From contig OU015654.1 in assembly GCA_907165275.2 (NCBI GenBank), positions 10,185,501 to 10,249,500 of the forward strand: DNA of 64,000 nt, in the 5' to 3' direction. Source of the DNA: Zygaena filipendulae. Lineage: Eukaryota; Arthropoda; Insecta; Lepidoptera; Zygaenidae. Every line of letters starts with the position of its first letter. The stretch's first letter is position 1. Positions 8,610-20,907 of the stretch are shown one piece after another. The notes under the pieces are model-generated. The model was given only the letters and a program-made list of their open reading frames with translations, had not been told where the DNA came from and made no database searches. Made by a program: the position numbers and the translations under genes.

Positions 8610-10562
8610 TAAATAAATAAATATAAACTTTACCACTTTTCTGTCACATGCGTCAATTTCGGAATTATTGTGGGAACATCAGGATGAAAGTAGGTGCCTT
8701 AACATTTTATTCAAGACCTAAATCATCTCCAGAATTAGACCTAGACTGACCTATAGACTGTTCTCCGTGTCAATTTCGGGATTTGCTCAGGAACTCTTTG
8801 TGTCAGGATGAAAAATACTCAGGAGTCCTAAACTACCTAATTAGGACTCCTAACCAAATAGCTGTTCCTCCGACAGCACAAATTTCAGTATTATTTACAT
8901 TTTGAGAAAAATATCGGCTTTCCCAATCTTTTAAACGACTCAAGCAAACGGAACCCCAATTTCCGTACCTGTTCACATACAAGCGAACTCTCTACCTCGA
9001 AATTTGATATAAACAGTAATTTCAACATAATATCTCTAGGGTTATGATGAATCCCTGATTTTATCATTTCTGTTTGGTATAACAATATTAAACCTCTCTT
9101 TATTATATATTTATCCACCCAAATAACTTTACAGTGACATTGGCGATATTCCGCATATATTTTGTAGCGTATTTTTGAATGATGTGTTGTTTTATTTTAA
9201 AGAGAATAATTATATAATGTTGTTTGCACTGTTACTCCTAGGCAGTATCAGTTCACAAAATTTATATACTCGAATTTTCTAGAAATTTCTAATGATTTGT
9301 ACATTCCGCTCATCTAAGGACTTATAATTTTGATATTTAAAATAATATGATTGGCAATGCAAGATGACAGAAAAGGCGTGTATTTGGATATAAAGACAAA
9401 ACACAATTTTAGTAGGTAAGTAATAAAATATAGTTAATACATTAGATATGTAGAAAATAGATTTTTTAGGTACCTATGTATATGATAACAAAAATAAATG
9501 CTTTTGCATGGTTAAGTGCCACCGAAAGACATTTCTAACTCGACGTTTTTAACATAGACCTTTTGTGAGAAACCGTTAAATCAATAAGTTATATATATAA
9601 CAGTCTTTGTAACAGTTTTTAAGGGCTTCATTATAATTATTATGTTGAATTTTGCATCCTGATTTTCACTTCCCTTATCTATAAGCATTTTATCATTCAT
9701 CATCAATATCATCATCGTTATTGATTCATGTTTTGTGATCACACAGTAGGTATACTGCATTATTCTTTGTTATGTTAGAATAGTTTCAACTGTTTGGTGG
9801 TCAATATTTATTAATATTATAACTACGTATTTATTTTTAATAAGTATAATTTATTTATTTCAAAAGAAGATTTGTGAATAAATGGCTAAATTCAAATTAA
9901 GTTGTCTACTAAGAGCTGTAAGAGTGAATAATAAATATTTTAACCTAGCCATGATTTTTTTGTTGTAACTACTAACGCGATTGAAGTTGAGTACGATACA
10001 GTGAATCATTTGCATTAGCTAGCTTCGGCCTATATGCAGGTTATATCAATAGCACCAATAGCAATAACTCTTTCATAGAGGCTCCCAGTAACGCGTAGTT
10101 GGCACTTGAATGTGCTGGAGTCGAGATCAGAACCATAAGCCGTACTTGATTGGACGAGTTCAAATGCATCGACCCCATCTCACACCACAGTTTTCTCTCT
10201 CCAATATCGTTAATGGAAACCGCCGAGATATTTTATTCAAATCCACTGCATTTCGAATTCCATCTGTCAAGGATGAAAAAATTAATTTGGTTTTTTATGT
10301 ATACGTAGGTATACGGTATAGAGGTGGGTATAGTGTTTTCTAGACGTATTTCAGAGACAAAGAGATTTTGCCTCACGTGCCCGCACCTATGTATGTAGGA
10401 ACGCCTCAGGTGCATCCCGCTAGAAAACATCTTTATACAGTCGTCTCTCTGAAAGGAAAATAAAAACAATGGAGCCATCTTTACAATGCTTTACCTATTC
10501 TTTCTTATATTATTTGGAACGTAGATTCCCGAGATTTTGCAGTAGGTATCTTCATAAATAAC
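8610..10562. other. AT-rich stretch with a small hairpin and GC-terminus remnants
   Basis: Remnants of the GC terminus occur near 8,640-8,700 and 8,750-8,815. At 8,823-8,853 AGGAGTCCTAA pairs with TTAGGACTCCT to form a hairpin. The remainder is AT-rich, and short frames near 8,891-9,118 and 10,110-10,478 look like chance. Confidence 0.45.
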
Positions 10563-10565
10563 TTA

Positions 10566-10802
10566 CCGCCGCACTCAGAGTTGACTTTAATGATTACTTA
10601 GTTAAGTATAGATTTTTAAATCAAAACTGCCGCAATCAGACAAGTTTAATAAATTAATGTTAGTTGGCATTTAACTAATTAAGTTACATCTCATTGAATG
10701 CCCATTAACATTAATTTACTGAACGTCTCTGATTGCGGCAGTTTTGTTTTAGAAATCCGTACTTAACTAAGTAATCATTAAAGTCGACTCTGAGTGCGGC
10801 CG
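10566..10802 (+). mobile_element. PIF/Harbinger-type MITE family P, copy 2, complete
   Basis: A 237-bp foldback element flanked by TTA on both sides (10,563-10,565 and 10,803-10,805). The arms are inverted over more than 100 bases: CCGCCGCACTCAGAG with CTCTGAGTGCGGCCG, then AATGATTACTTAGTTAAGTA and its complement, then CAAAACTGCCGCAATCAGA and its complement, with only a few mismatches. This is the best-preserved copy. Confidence 0.88.
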
Positions 10803-10805
10803 TTA

Positions 10806-11735
10806 CTCTTGGTTCATGGTGAAGGCAGGCATTAATAAATAACAATTAGAGGTTAATTACACAAAGGCAAAGCTTTTGTGCAGTTTTCATAAATTAGTGA
10901 TTTTTAATAATTTTGATTTATTTCATATTTTATATTTTCAACTCTACATTATTTCAAAATCAAATCAATAAAATACATACACTAATACCTTTCGAAGTGA
11001 AATGATATTGTTCTTTACCTATAAGATAAAAATCGGAAACAAATTGTACCTACTTTTGGTAGCTGAAAAATATCTTGTGAAATAAAACTCAGTTTGCTAG
11101 ATGAATATAGGACTCCGAGGTCGCTCATGAGCGCGTCCCAGGACTATAAATTTCATTGCAAAACTTATTGACCTTTTTTCTTTAAATAAATCTCAACATT
11201 TATTATCACCATCTTGTTACTGAGCCTTTTCCCGAATCGGAAAAGCATAAATTTTATCTCAAATACTTTCGAGTCCACTTGTCAATTGTAGATTGCCAGA
11301 ACAAATTTGTTTCAAAGAAGATTTGTTTTGCTCGGATCCTGTATTTTGTTCAACCAACGGCGGGAATGGCCATATTATTTTTGGAGATCTTTCAAACTTA
11401 TTCAAATCAAACAATGTAAAATTTTAAATAAAACACGATGATGAATTGGTAAAGTAAATTAGATAAGTGGTTTAGAAAAAATTAACAAGGCTTCTGAAAA
11501 ATCTTAAAAAAAAATGTACTTACACAATTTTACTACACGGAGTTTTTGAAAAAAGTAGTTCCATAATTTTTTTTTACAGTAGGTTTCGTAAGTGGCAATT
11601 TTTATGTAAGGTATATATGTATATGACGCTTTGAGCTTATTCCTTTGGTGTACGTCAAGAGCTTCGAGAAATAAATGGGTCTAGCTAGATCTCAGAAGAA
11701 TAACTTGTTATTGTTCTGAGAGCTAGATGGATAAA
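10806..11735. other. AT-rich stretch, nothing recognised
   Basis: No coding frame, RNA gene or repeat ends recognised. Confidence 0.45.
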
Positions 11736-12165
11736 TTTGAATTTTTAGTCCGGTTTGTACATAAATAAAAAAATACTGGATACGTATGTTTCCTTTTTTT
11801 ACATACATAAGTACCTAGTCTTAGTGAATGTCAAACTATAATTTTGTATTGTCCTATTAATGTTAAATACTTACCCGTTAATGTTGAACTAAAAGAAACT
11901 AAATAAATTAAAAAATAAAGGCGATACATTGAGTCGAAATTCCGTGTGACCTCACGTCTAGGTACACTTTATGCCATACTCATTTATGATGTGACGAGCT
12001 CCCACTCCTAAATTTTAATGCGTTGTATCTAAATTTATTAAGGCACTTAGTAAGTATTTTTTCAAAAGTATGAACATGCAAAAAATATGTGTCCATTATT
12101 TTTTTACTATTATGTATCTAACTGACGAAATAAATAGAATTTTGATTTTTCCACCCCATCATCAT
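11736..12165 (-). mobile_element. MITE-like TTAGTCCGTC element, diverged copy C
   Basis: Landmarks in the order of copy B: TTTTAGTCCGGTTTGTA, AAAAAATACTGGATACGTAT, GCGATACATTGAGTCGAAAT, GTGACCTCACG, a degenerate AAATTTTAATGCG, and AACTGACGAAATAAATAGAA. An extra AT-rich piece lies near 11,820-11,905. Both TGACGTCA palindromes have decayed. Confidence 0.7.
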
Positions 12166-12251
12166 GCCAATTTTACCTAACTAATTTAACCCCTAATGAG
12201 TAAGCAAGCCAAGGGTCTGTTTTTTAATCAAAGTACACATAAATACTTACA

Positions 12252-12424
12252 AAATCAAATCAAATCAAATATGCTTTATTGCCTCAGAACAGAAAATAAA
12301 AACTAACACAGATTAAAAGTAAATACAGAGCAAAAGGCGGCCTTATTACTAGAGGCAATCTTTTCAAGGCAACCTTAAGGTGATAGAGAGCTGTAGATAG
12401 ACACTAGAAGCGGGTGCTGGGTGC
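12252..12424 (-). mobile_element. Non-LTR retrotransposon 3' end, copy 2
   Basis: Reverse complement of the 5,511-5,697 segment, starting with (TCAAA)n at 12,253-12,270 and continuing through TATGCTTTATTGCCTC and AGGCGGCCTTATTACTAGAG to GCGGGTGCTGGGTGC. It stops at nearly the same internal point as copy 1. Confidence 0.8.
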
Positions 12425-12997
12425 ACAACCTAATACCTAGCTATATATACTATGTAAGAAAGTACGTATATATAATACGTACTTATCTGACAAATAAATC
12501 TGATATTTCGACTGATTTACAATACAAAAGCTGTCAAAATGTCAAATTTATTCGTCAGACAAAATTTATTTGGTGTTCGTAAAATAAACTCGACACTCAA
12601 TAATTATCCTGTGCAAAACCAGAAAAAAATTTCTTTCTCGGCGATATCAATGTCGTTATTTCGCTGCTTCGTATAAAAATCATTTCAATATAAAGTGATT
12701 GTAAGCGGAGGGGATTTGTTCTGTATTAAACAAAGTGCCCCAACAACGCCTATATCTACTTGTCACGTCACAAAGGATCAACGTGAAATGTAAATTAAAA
12801 GGATTTACAATAAAACGAATTACAATAATATTAAAGGATTTTACTGTCTTTAGTACACTAAAAAAAATTCAACTTAAAAGTTCGTTTGGAGTTAATAAAC
12901 ATTATTAAATAACATTCTTAGAAAAAAACTTTTTTTAAAGCTGAAAATATTATTCTAATTAGGTAAGTACCTAGATATAATTAATTATTTATGTTGT
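12425..12997. other. AT-rich stretch, nothing recognised
   Basis: No gene or element ends recognised. Confidence 0.45.
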
Positions 12998-13153
12998 TTA
13001 ATTATTAATGTTAATTGGCATTTAATGAAATGTAACTTAATTAGTTAAATGCCAATTAACATTAATTTATTAAACTTGTCTGATTGCGGCAGTTTTGTTT
13101 TAAAATCCTATATTTAACTAAGTAATCATTAAAGTCGACTCTGAGTGTGGCGG
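12998..13153 (+). mobile_element. PIF/Harbinger-type MITE family P, copy 3, truncated
   Basis: The right arm matches copy 2 (ATTAATTTATTAAACTTGTC, GATTGCGGCAGTTTTGTTTT, AAGTAATCATTAAAGTCGAC, TCTGAGTGTGGCGG). Only the innermost part of the left arm is left, so the left end is deleted. Confidence 0.8.
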
Positions 13154-14852
13154 TGAGACCGTCCTTGCCAAGACCGATAAAAAAAAACCATCTCTCGTTG
13201 TTTAATTACATAGTAGGGACTTGCCATTTTCGGCCTCCATAATCAGATCAGCTCCATGTCATAATAATATTGTATTGTCATCTGAACTACATATAATATG
13301 TATACCTACAGTTTTATCTCGATACGAAAATTAGAAGTACCTAGGTAGATTAAAATTTACTTCTAAGATTTTATTAAATAGTTTATTGTCAGTTTGGTAC
13401 AAGTGAATCAAATAATAAGCGTAATAATAAATTATGTTCAAAAACTTTTAACAACTTACTATACTTACAATATTTTAATACATTAATTTAAAACTTAATA
13501 AAATTGTAGGTAAGTACGTAGAGGTGAGTCTATATGTAGGTAATTAAAAGTTTAACCTATAATATTTATAATCTAGACACGCGGCAGCGTGTCAAGCCAA
13601 GTTCAAGCAAAGGAACTGGCTAGCCAGCGCCGAGTGTAATATTACACGAACCACTTGATGCCACTTTTGACCTTTCTATAACACAAGACCTCTTTAACGT
13701 AAACACATAAAACTACGTGTGTTTAATTATATCCATAGGGACATGTAGAAGCCCAAATTTCATGAAGCTAGCTCAAACGGTTATAAAGATATGAAGGTCA
13801 AAAAGTCGTAAATTTTAGCACTGACAATTGTTATAGGTATCCAATAAAGCAAAGATATAGAGTTTAATGCTTGTTCATAATGTTATTTTGTTCCTATAAA
13901 TACATATTTCGATTTTGCATAGAACTTGGCAGTTGGCACTCATATAGATCTCCATTCTTTTTGCGGCGAAGCCTACAGCCAAGCATAATTTTTGTATTGA
14001 ACTTGGCTCTCCTTTTTTACAATTATGTTTTTGGTGGGATAATGTAGAAATCATAAAAAATAATGGCTTTAAAAATTCTGTTTGTCCATCCATAAGTTTG
14101 TACCTACGCACATAACGCTAAAACATTGAAGAAAATTTAACGGAATTAACGTAGTTGCCTGACTTATTCTCTAATTTAAAACAAAAGAATCATTGCAATC
14201 TGTCTGATTAAGAGGAGTTAAGATAATTTGTAACCAAAATACCACGCGAAAATATAATTAAATATAATTAGTTGGTAGACTACCATAACTACCAATGGTT
14301 ATGTTTCAACTTATCCTGAAACATTCGTAATATTATCAGTTTACGTGGTTTCACACAAAATCATAATGTAAGTACCTAACTACATAGTTCCATTAAACTG
14401 GATATGAGTCGTAAAGAGATGTTTCTTATCACGGCTATTACTCAGAATACACTTATTTAAGTGATAGTGAAAATAAAACAATTATTATTATAATATCATA
14501 AAATTTTATGAACAAAGTCATAACAAACGAACGCTCGCTAATTGACAATCGTATTCAACAGAGTAACAGAGAGTAACTCTATCTTTAGTATAATAGGTAG
14601 GTAGGTACATTCAATTTAGATAATATGAAAAGCGGCACGAAAATTGAAAACGAGACAAATATTTTGTTGTTTATAAGAATAACAATATCAATTCAATACA
14701 AGTTTTTGTGTATCAAATATTTTGAATTGAGCAAAAGCAATTTAAAATTATATCCGGAACGGGAGTTTGCGTTTCGTGGAAAACAGTGACTGTGTTGCTT
14801 ATATGTAGTTAGAAAACATTAAAGTTCATTCAGGCTACTCGTATATTACCTA
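13154..14852. other. AT-rich stretch with one palindrome
   Basis: At 13,576-13,600 GACACGCGGCAGCGTGTC is a short inverted repeat followed by moderately GC-rich sequence to about 13,660. It has the feel of a dispersed repeat end, but no second copy is in the window. A 78-codon frame at 13,875-14,111 on the minus strand looks like chance. Confidence 0.4.
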
Positions 14853-15105
14853 CTAGCTGTGCCCCGCGGTTTGACCCGCGTGAAACGTTTTTATATAACA
14901 ACTTTTTTCCCGATATCCGATTTAAATGAAACAAAGCTTTAAGTATATGTAGCTCCAGGCTAAGCTTAATTCTTTCTGTGAAAACCGCATGCCATGCCTA
15001 CGTCATACAAAGAACACACCCTCCAAGTTTCAGGTCTCTACGATCAGTGGTTTAGGCTGTGTGTTGATCCACCAGTCATTCAGGACAAAGGATTTTATAT
15101 ACATA
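14853..15105 (-). mobile_element. Helitron-like element, module M6
   Basis: Begins CTAGCTGTGCCCCGCGGTTT (terminus), continues through a decayed middle, and carries the M6 landmarks CCTACGTCATACAAAGAACA, CACCCTCCAAGTTTCAGGTC and TCTACGATCAGTGGTTTAGG. It directly abuts the next element's CTAG end. Confidence 0.75.
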
Positions 15106-15369
15106 CTAGCTGTCCCCCGCGATTTCATCCGCAGTAATTTCGGAGTTCCCGCGGGAATTGCGGGGAAAAAGTTCTTTGTACCCCTGACAGTAGCTGTTCC
15201 CCACATTAATTCCGGAGTTCCCGCGGGAATTCCGGGATAAAAACTATCCTATCTTTTAAGTTGACCCATATTATAAATGGTTACAAAATTTTATCAAAAT
15301 CCGTTCAGTAGTTTCGGAGTCCATCGCGGACAAACAACGTGACACGTGATTTATATATATTAGATAAGA
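15106..15369 (-). mobile_element. Helitron-like element, module M3, with doubled terminus
   Basis: CTAGCTGTCCCCCGCGATTT starts a terminus and a short M1-like body (TTCTTTGTACCCCTGACAG). A second terminus (TAGCTGTTCCCCACATTAAT) then leads into M3: AACTATCCTATCTTTTAAGT, AGTAGTTTCGGAGTCCATCG, CGGACAAACAACGTGACACG. The copy at 26,850-27,080 has the same compound order. Confidence 0.8.
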
Positions 15370-15411
15370 TTAAGATAGATAGATAGAAGACATAGGTAAT
15401 ACTTAATAATA

Positions 15412-15545
15412 GCTGTGCCCCGCAGTTTCACTCGCGTAAATTTCGGAGTTCCAGAGTAACATCCGGGATAAAAAGTACCATATGAACTTTCTGTTCCTCT
15501 GAAAATGTGAATTCAAAATTTCATGATGAAAAAACCTAACAAACA
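15412..15545 (-). mobile_element. Helitron-like element, module M1, fragment
   Basis: AGCTGTGCCCCGCAGTTTCA terminus, GGGATAAAAAGTACC, and TTCAAAATTTCATGATGA. The outer M1 end is missing. Confidence 0.7.
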
Positions 15546-15579
15546 GGTACAAACTCATATTTGCATTTGATTTTTGTAT

Positions 15580-15738
15580 GTTAGTTGTTTGTTCTCAAAC
15601 TCAAACCTAATGAACCGATTTTAAATTTCTTTCATTTATAAGAAGCTACAGTGTTTTGAATAACACAGGATAAACTTTTCCCGAAATTCTCACGGGAACG
15701 CCGAAATCAACGCGAGTGAAACCGTCAGGCATCGACTA
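15580..15738 (+). mobile_element. Helitron-like fragment in opposite orientation
   Basis: A body with CTCAAACCTAATGAACCGAT leads to a decayed terminus (CTCACGGGAACGCCGAAATC, GCGAGTGAAACCGTCAGGCA). It faces away from the copy at 15,412-15,545. Confidence 0.6.
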
Positions 15739-15739
15739 T

Positions 15740-16262
15740 ACCATCAGGTGTACCACTTGCCCGTTTGCCCCCTATGACATAAAAAAATAATAATAATAAT
15801 AGTTATAAAGTCAGAATAAAAATAATTAGGTATTATACCTACCAGTTAAGCGGCATAAATGGTGTCTAATTTAATAAGAGAAAAGGAGATTTGCAAGTCA
15901 AGCTGAAGTCAAGAGCATCCAGGGTTTCTATGGCGATTTAAAAACATATTTACTGTGAAAATTTTAGTTGCTATATCTAATGTGACCTAGCCCCAGCGGC
16001 TGCGAGTCCATGAGTGTACCCTCTCGGGATCGGCGCCGTTTCTATAGCTAGCCCCCATTTACGACACCGTATGTCTGTACCATTTTCGAAAATCATGATT
16101 TTTATTAATGATACGATGTGGCAACACCTTGCTCTGAAAATTTGAGTATCAAATGAGCTAACCGCACCTATCTTTGGCTGTAGTCTGTAAACGTTAAGTT
16201 GGCAGCTGTCAAATCGATTCCCGCGTGCCCTTCAGTTATATATTTTTTCCACATGTCCTCTT
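15740..16262. other. Unassigned stretch
   Basis: Moderately GC-rich near 15,990-16,060 but without a recognisable frame or repeat partner in the window. Confidence 0.4.
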
Positions 16263-16400
16263 TATTTATCATTGCGAATGCGAAAGTGAGTTTTTTTGTT
16301 TGTTTGTTACGTTTACACGTCTTAACGGCTCAACCGATCATCATAAAATTATACACACACATTTTGAGAGATGCACAGAAAAGGACACCTCGTTGAACAG
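16263..16400 (+). mobile_element. Helitron-like element, module M1, fragment
   Basis: GCGAATGCGAAAGTGAG, GTTTGTTTGTTACG, CTTAACGGCTCAACCGATCA and a GCACAGAAAAGGACA segment. The GC terminus is absent. Confidence 0.65.
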
Positions 16401-17517
16401 CTATAGTTGTCAATGAAAGCGTCGTTATACGCAATCAATTAATTTTAATTTTTTTTATGTATTTCAGTATAATATTAAGCATATCTACAGAACCCCAAAA
16501 TAATTCGGTATGGTATTATCTAATATTTATTATATTTAATTTAATTTTTAATATTTATTTAATTTTCGTACGCCTTTTGACATAAAACAGGTTGCTTGCT
16601 TAAAGATGCAAAAGTGGCTTCTATCCGTCAGCTGAAGTACCACTTTCTACTTATTACGACACTCACCCGACAACAGCCATGGCTTTTATTATTCTTACAA
16701 CAGTTTACGACACCATTTTGTGACAACTTAACTTAGTAACCATGCACTTAGTATTTATTCATAACATACCGAAAAGTCAATAAGTACATTCAATTTTTTA
16801 TCCTTGATCCATATAGGATACAACTTTTCTATAAAGTATATATAATAAGAGACTGATAAATATGTGAATAGAACTTATTTGTGCCTATTTTTTGCTATAA
16901 CTATTACCTAATTCTTTCTTTTTCTAGACAATTTAACAACCTATGATCGGTAACGCTTTATAAAACTATGGAACAAATCGTCATTCACGTGAATACGTAA
17001 ATCGTTCAATCAAAACTACAATTTTTCGTCATCATAGGTTGTCAACTTGGCTATGGGGAGGCACTTATGTCACCAAAGGTAAATGGAATTGCCAGAGCGA
17101 ATTATAGTTCTTTAATGATGCATCAGACGAAGCGGATGGCGGTTCAGTGTTTGTTCGTTCGCCACAACTAGTGTAGAGTGGTTCAAAAGTAAACAGAAAT
17201 GAACCCAGTATACTGGGTGGGTACAGTCACGTCCCATTATGGTAATACACATCTCTCAAAAGAATGAAAAAAAGAAGGTATTTACCTATTTAAACAAGAA
17301 AAATAAATGAACATGTTACCCCTTGGCTGCAGTCTGTGGCGCCACCCACGTTTGACCATGTTAAGTGAGTGTAGTCGACTCGAAGATTGTGAACACACCT
17401 AGCCTGGAATGGGAACTAGCTTTCAAGTTTTAAGTCAGGCTGCCGGAACATACCGTGAAATGCTTGAGGGCAGATTTTCAACTTGTTTCCTAGTGATTCT
17501 ACTGAACGCAATCCTAA
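16401..17517. other. AT-rich stretch with two short inverted repeats
   Basis: ACAACCTATGAT at 16,936 and ATCATAGGTTGT ending at 17,042 are inverted and could bound a 107-bp MITE, but no second full copy is visible. ACCCAGTATACTGGGT at 17,203-17,218 is a perfect 16-bp palindrome. No gene seen. Confidence 0.35.
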
Positions 17518-17716
17518 TCCTACTAATATTATAAATGTGAAAGTGTGGATGTTTGGATGTTTGTTACTCAATCACGAAAAAACGGCTGAACAGATTTGGA
17601 TGAAATTTGGCATGCACGTTGTCAGGGGTACAGCGAAGGACATAGGGTACTTTTTATCCCGGAATTCCCGCGGGAACTCCTAAATTACTGCGGGTGAAAC
17701 CGCGGGGCACAGCTAG
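17518..17716 (+). mobile_element. Helitron-like element, module M1, complete and well preserved
   Basis: A|TCCTACTAATATTATAAATG start; CAATCACGAAAAAACGGCTG; ACGTTGTCAGGGGTACAGCG; palindromic GGAATTCCCGCGGGAACTCC; GGGTGAAACCGCGGGGCACA and CTAG|T end. The reference copy for the young M1 subfamily in this window. Confidence 0.88.
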
Positions 17717-17719
17717 TAC

Positions 17720-18184
17720 CTACTACAAAACAAAACTAAGCACCAGTCTTTTTAAAAGATCTTTAAAAAGTGATAAAAATGTGAATTGTGTAAAAGAGAT
17801 TGTAAAATATTTGTAGAGTTGAGTGGAGATGGTATCAAAGAATTTGATGTTTAAATTATGCTCCATGGCGTGTATGAACTTTGAATAGTAAAGGGCTTCT
17901 TTCTACGAATGAGGCAGGGAGTTTGAAGTAGGTACTTTTCTGAGTGTTATCTTTAAAGTTCTGTTGAAACTTTCGAAGTGTGTGATGATGTTATCTGGAG
18001 CTGATTTAAGTACAGTTAATTACCTATGTGGGGATATATTGCTTAACTTATTTAGGTACATGGCTTGCTTTGCTTAACTTAGAATTTTCAGGAAAAATTA
18101 AGAAGCAGGGGTTACTATGTGTTTGTTAATTGTTAATTTCATTTTACACTAACTTAAAAAAATTACGGTGTTATAATTATTCTG
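17720..18184. other. Unassigned stretch
   Basis: No gene or repeat ends recognised. Confidence 0.4.
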
Positions 18185-18350
18185 AATCTGAATTTTGAGT
18201 GACGTCACGTCTTGCTACAGCAAACTACGTGACCAGTCCTCGCTTCTAAACTTACCGCGCTTTACCTAAGTATTTTTTCATACGTGTCTATTATTTTTTT
18301 ATTAGGTATCTAACCGACGGACTAAATATATTTCTAATTTCATACACCGG
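18185..18350 (-). mobile_element. MITE-like TTAGTCCGTC element, truncated copy D
   Basis: Keeps GTGACGTCACG, a decayed middle with ACTACGTGACCAG, TTTTTCATACGTGTCTATTA and AACCGACGGACTAAATAT. One TGACGTCA palindrome survives. The other half of the element is missing. Confidence 0.7.
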
Positions 18351-20065
18351 CCTATTACAAATTCTCATGAATAGATTATAATATAAAAGCCCATACCTCA
18401 GTTTTTTATGTGGCCTAATTATATTTGCTTTTGGTAGGTATGTACAAGTGTATCAATCACATATTCACTGTGTTATCCACGCAGATATGTTTACGTTACG
18501 GTTTTTTGAATCAACAGCAATGAATAAATAAATGTTATACATTATTATTAAACTTTAAAAATTATTAACAGAGTTCAAAGTATCGGAGAAAACCTAATTA
18601 GGACGGAAGTATGGTCTCAGCGAGGCGAAGCGCCGCAATTCTCTTTAGAACTACATACCTACCTATAGCTATAGATACACGTATTTTAGCAGACCAACTC
18701 TAACCGGAAGTTACCAGCTACCGTTATTTATAAACGTCAGTTTTGAGTTCCCCCTGCAATTTCCCAGCATCAAGCTACTAGAGAGCACTTACATTAACTT
18801 TAGCTGTGTAATTTAAAACCAAGTTAAATTAAACTTTTGTACGAATTTCTCGTTTAAATTTAATCACCGTATATAATTGGTTTTACAATTTTTCACATAA
18901 GGTCATGTTGTTAATTGTTATGTACCTAATAAATTAATGAATGCAGCTTTAGGTAAGAATCTGTAGTAGACAATACTGTTCAAATTTCATTTTGCCAAAA
19001 TCATAGAATGTCTTCTCGATACCTACTAGCAATTAATTTTCATTGAACAACGTCTATCTTATTGATAATACGTAACATTAAATCACTCGATAAAAATCCA
19101 GTCGCGTTAGGCGCCACACTTGTCATAAATCACGAATAAATGAGGCGCAGACGCTATGCGAACTGTTTACTTTGGCCCTTTTATATTTTCGGCTCGTGGG
19201 AATTGGATCAGTTAAGCTATAAGCCATTGTGTACTATACAAACAGATCAATAGACTCGTTGATATAAAGCCTTTACTAGCAAATGAGATGATTATGCGGT
19301 CAAAACGTATTGCCGACCAACGCGGGGCGCGTTGTTATTTTTGAGGTAGAGTCAAAGAATACAGATAATAATATTATAAAGAAGCGATACTCTCCGCTCC
19401 CACCAATTTAAAGCCTCCTCATACCCCGCATTACCACGCGAAAGTTTCTTGGTAAATTCCGAGGAAGTTTGACACGTCATGTAGAACCTACATGTGAGAC
19501 TTATTCAGTGACAGCTGACAGTTGCTGTACAGCCGGCCGTCTTTACTCGTGGAAAGGTATTCAAATCAGTTCATTTGTCAACCAATCAATCAATCAATTT
19601 GTTTTATTTCGATTTGATTTAGGCCTCATAAAAGCACTTACGAATGTGTTTGTATGGAGTTTTTCACCGGGTTGGTAGAGTGATTTCCAAATAAGTATTC
19701 AGTCTTTTTGTTTATATAAACAAACGAAATATATGTATCTCGCATCAGATCTGTAAATTGTAATGTGATTCCGTTTTATTTATCGCCACAGTGTCAGCGC
19801 TCGGTTGGGAAATAGTAGTATTATTTTACAAGATCCCAGTTAACTCGGCTGACTGAGGACGAATAAACCCCCGAAGTGTGGAACCTCGAAGGAAATACCA
19901 ATTCGTCAAAATATTTACGAAGCCGCGCACGGAGTTATGTTGAAACTTTATCCGTGTAAATCACAATTTATTTCTTTTTTGTTTGTATTGTATAGAAATA
20001 AAAGGGATCGTGTGTAGAAAATGAATTATCAGAAAAAGGCAAGTGAAAATCACTACATCCTACTA
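18351..20065. other. Unassigned stretch
   Basis: About 1.7 kb with no recognised element. A 69-codon plus-strand frame at 19,469-19,678 shows no family resemblance. Confidence 0.4.
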
Positions 20066-20218
20066 TCCTACTAATATTGTTAATGTGAAAATATGTGGAT
20101 GTTTGTTAATCAATCACGCAAAAACGGCTGAACGGATTTGGATGAAATTTGGCATGCACGTTGTCAGGGGTACAGAGAACTCCGAAATTACCGCGGGTGA
20201 AACCGCGGGGACAGCTAG
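20066..20218 (+). mobile_element. Helitron-like element M1 with internal deletion
   Basis: Starts A|TCCTACTAATATT and ends GAAACCGCGGGGACAGCTAG. Compared with 17,518-17,716 it jumps from GGGGTACAG straight to GAACTCCGAAATTACCGCGG, losing about 45 bases including the GGGATAAAAAGTA part of the terminus. Confidence 0.85.
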
Positions 20219-20454
20219 CAGGTTATAATTTAATGTTGGTTGGATCAAACACACTGTTTTCAAAAGAATTCAGCTAACCTGTTGAATTAAATTTATATTA
20301 ATTTGAATAAAAATAAACTAAGTGCAACTTGTTGAATATTCATACAATAGCTCGGAGAAAAGTGTTTCTTTGAGTGCCAGAGCATTGCAAAGTATAGGTT
20401 TTTCTTTTTTTTCACATCGAGCGCAGTTTTAGTTACTATCGTTACATTTCAACC

Positions 20455-20611
20455 AATATACACAAAACTTTAAAAAATTAAATACCTACAACTTTCCCAT
20501 GAATCACTCTATCTGTTGGTGAAAACTTCATCAAAATCCGTTCAGTAATTTTATGTTTATTGCAAACACACAGACAGACAGACGCGGCGGAGAACTTTGT
20601 TTTATATTAGT
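20455..20611 (-). mobile_element. Module M4 fragment
   Basis: CATGAATCACTCTATCTGTT, CATCAAAATCCGTTCAGTAA and an ACAGACAGACAGACGCGGCG run followed by GAGAACTTTGTTTTATATTA. No GC terminus is attached, and it abuts an M2 copy. Confidence 0.65.
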
Positions 20612-20612
20612 A

Positions 20613-20907
20613 CTAGCTGTGCCCCGCAGTTTCACCCGCTAATTTCAGAGATCCCGCGGAAATTCCGAGATAAAAAGTAGCCTAAGTAACTCCTTACAAC
20701 AACAGCTATGCCAATGAAAGTCCTTTAAAATCGGTTGCGGTTTCAGAGTTTGCCCGGGACAAACAGACAGACAGCCAGACAGAGAAAAAATTAAATAATT
20801 GTTTTTTTTTTATGTAAGTACCGTATATACTTACTTATTTTTATATGCATTTAGTGAAAAGCTGTTAATTTGGAATTACAAACATACACTTTAATTTTAT
20901 TTAAATA
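20613..20907 (-). mobile_element. Helitron-like element, module M2
   Basis: CTAGCTGTGCCCCGCAGTTT terminus, GATAAAAAGTAGCCTAAGTA, AGCTATGCCAATGAAAGTCC, ACAGACAGACAGCCAGACAG, and CATTTAGTGAAAAGCTGTTA followed by an AATTACAAACATACACTT end. Confidence 0.85.

Noticed and set aside
8823..8853. Hairpin AGGAGTCCTAA/TTAGGACTCCT as a transcription terminator
   Set aside because: The window is eukaryotic, there is no gene upstream, and no T-run function can be inferred.
16936..17042. 107-bp MITE bounded by ACAACCTATGAT
   Set aside because: The 12-bp ends are suggestive, but there is no second full copy and no clear duplication in the window.
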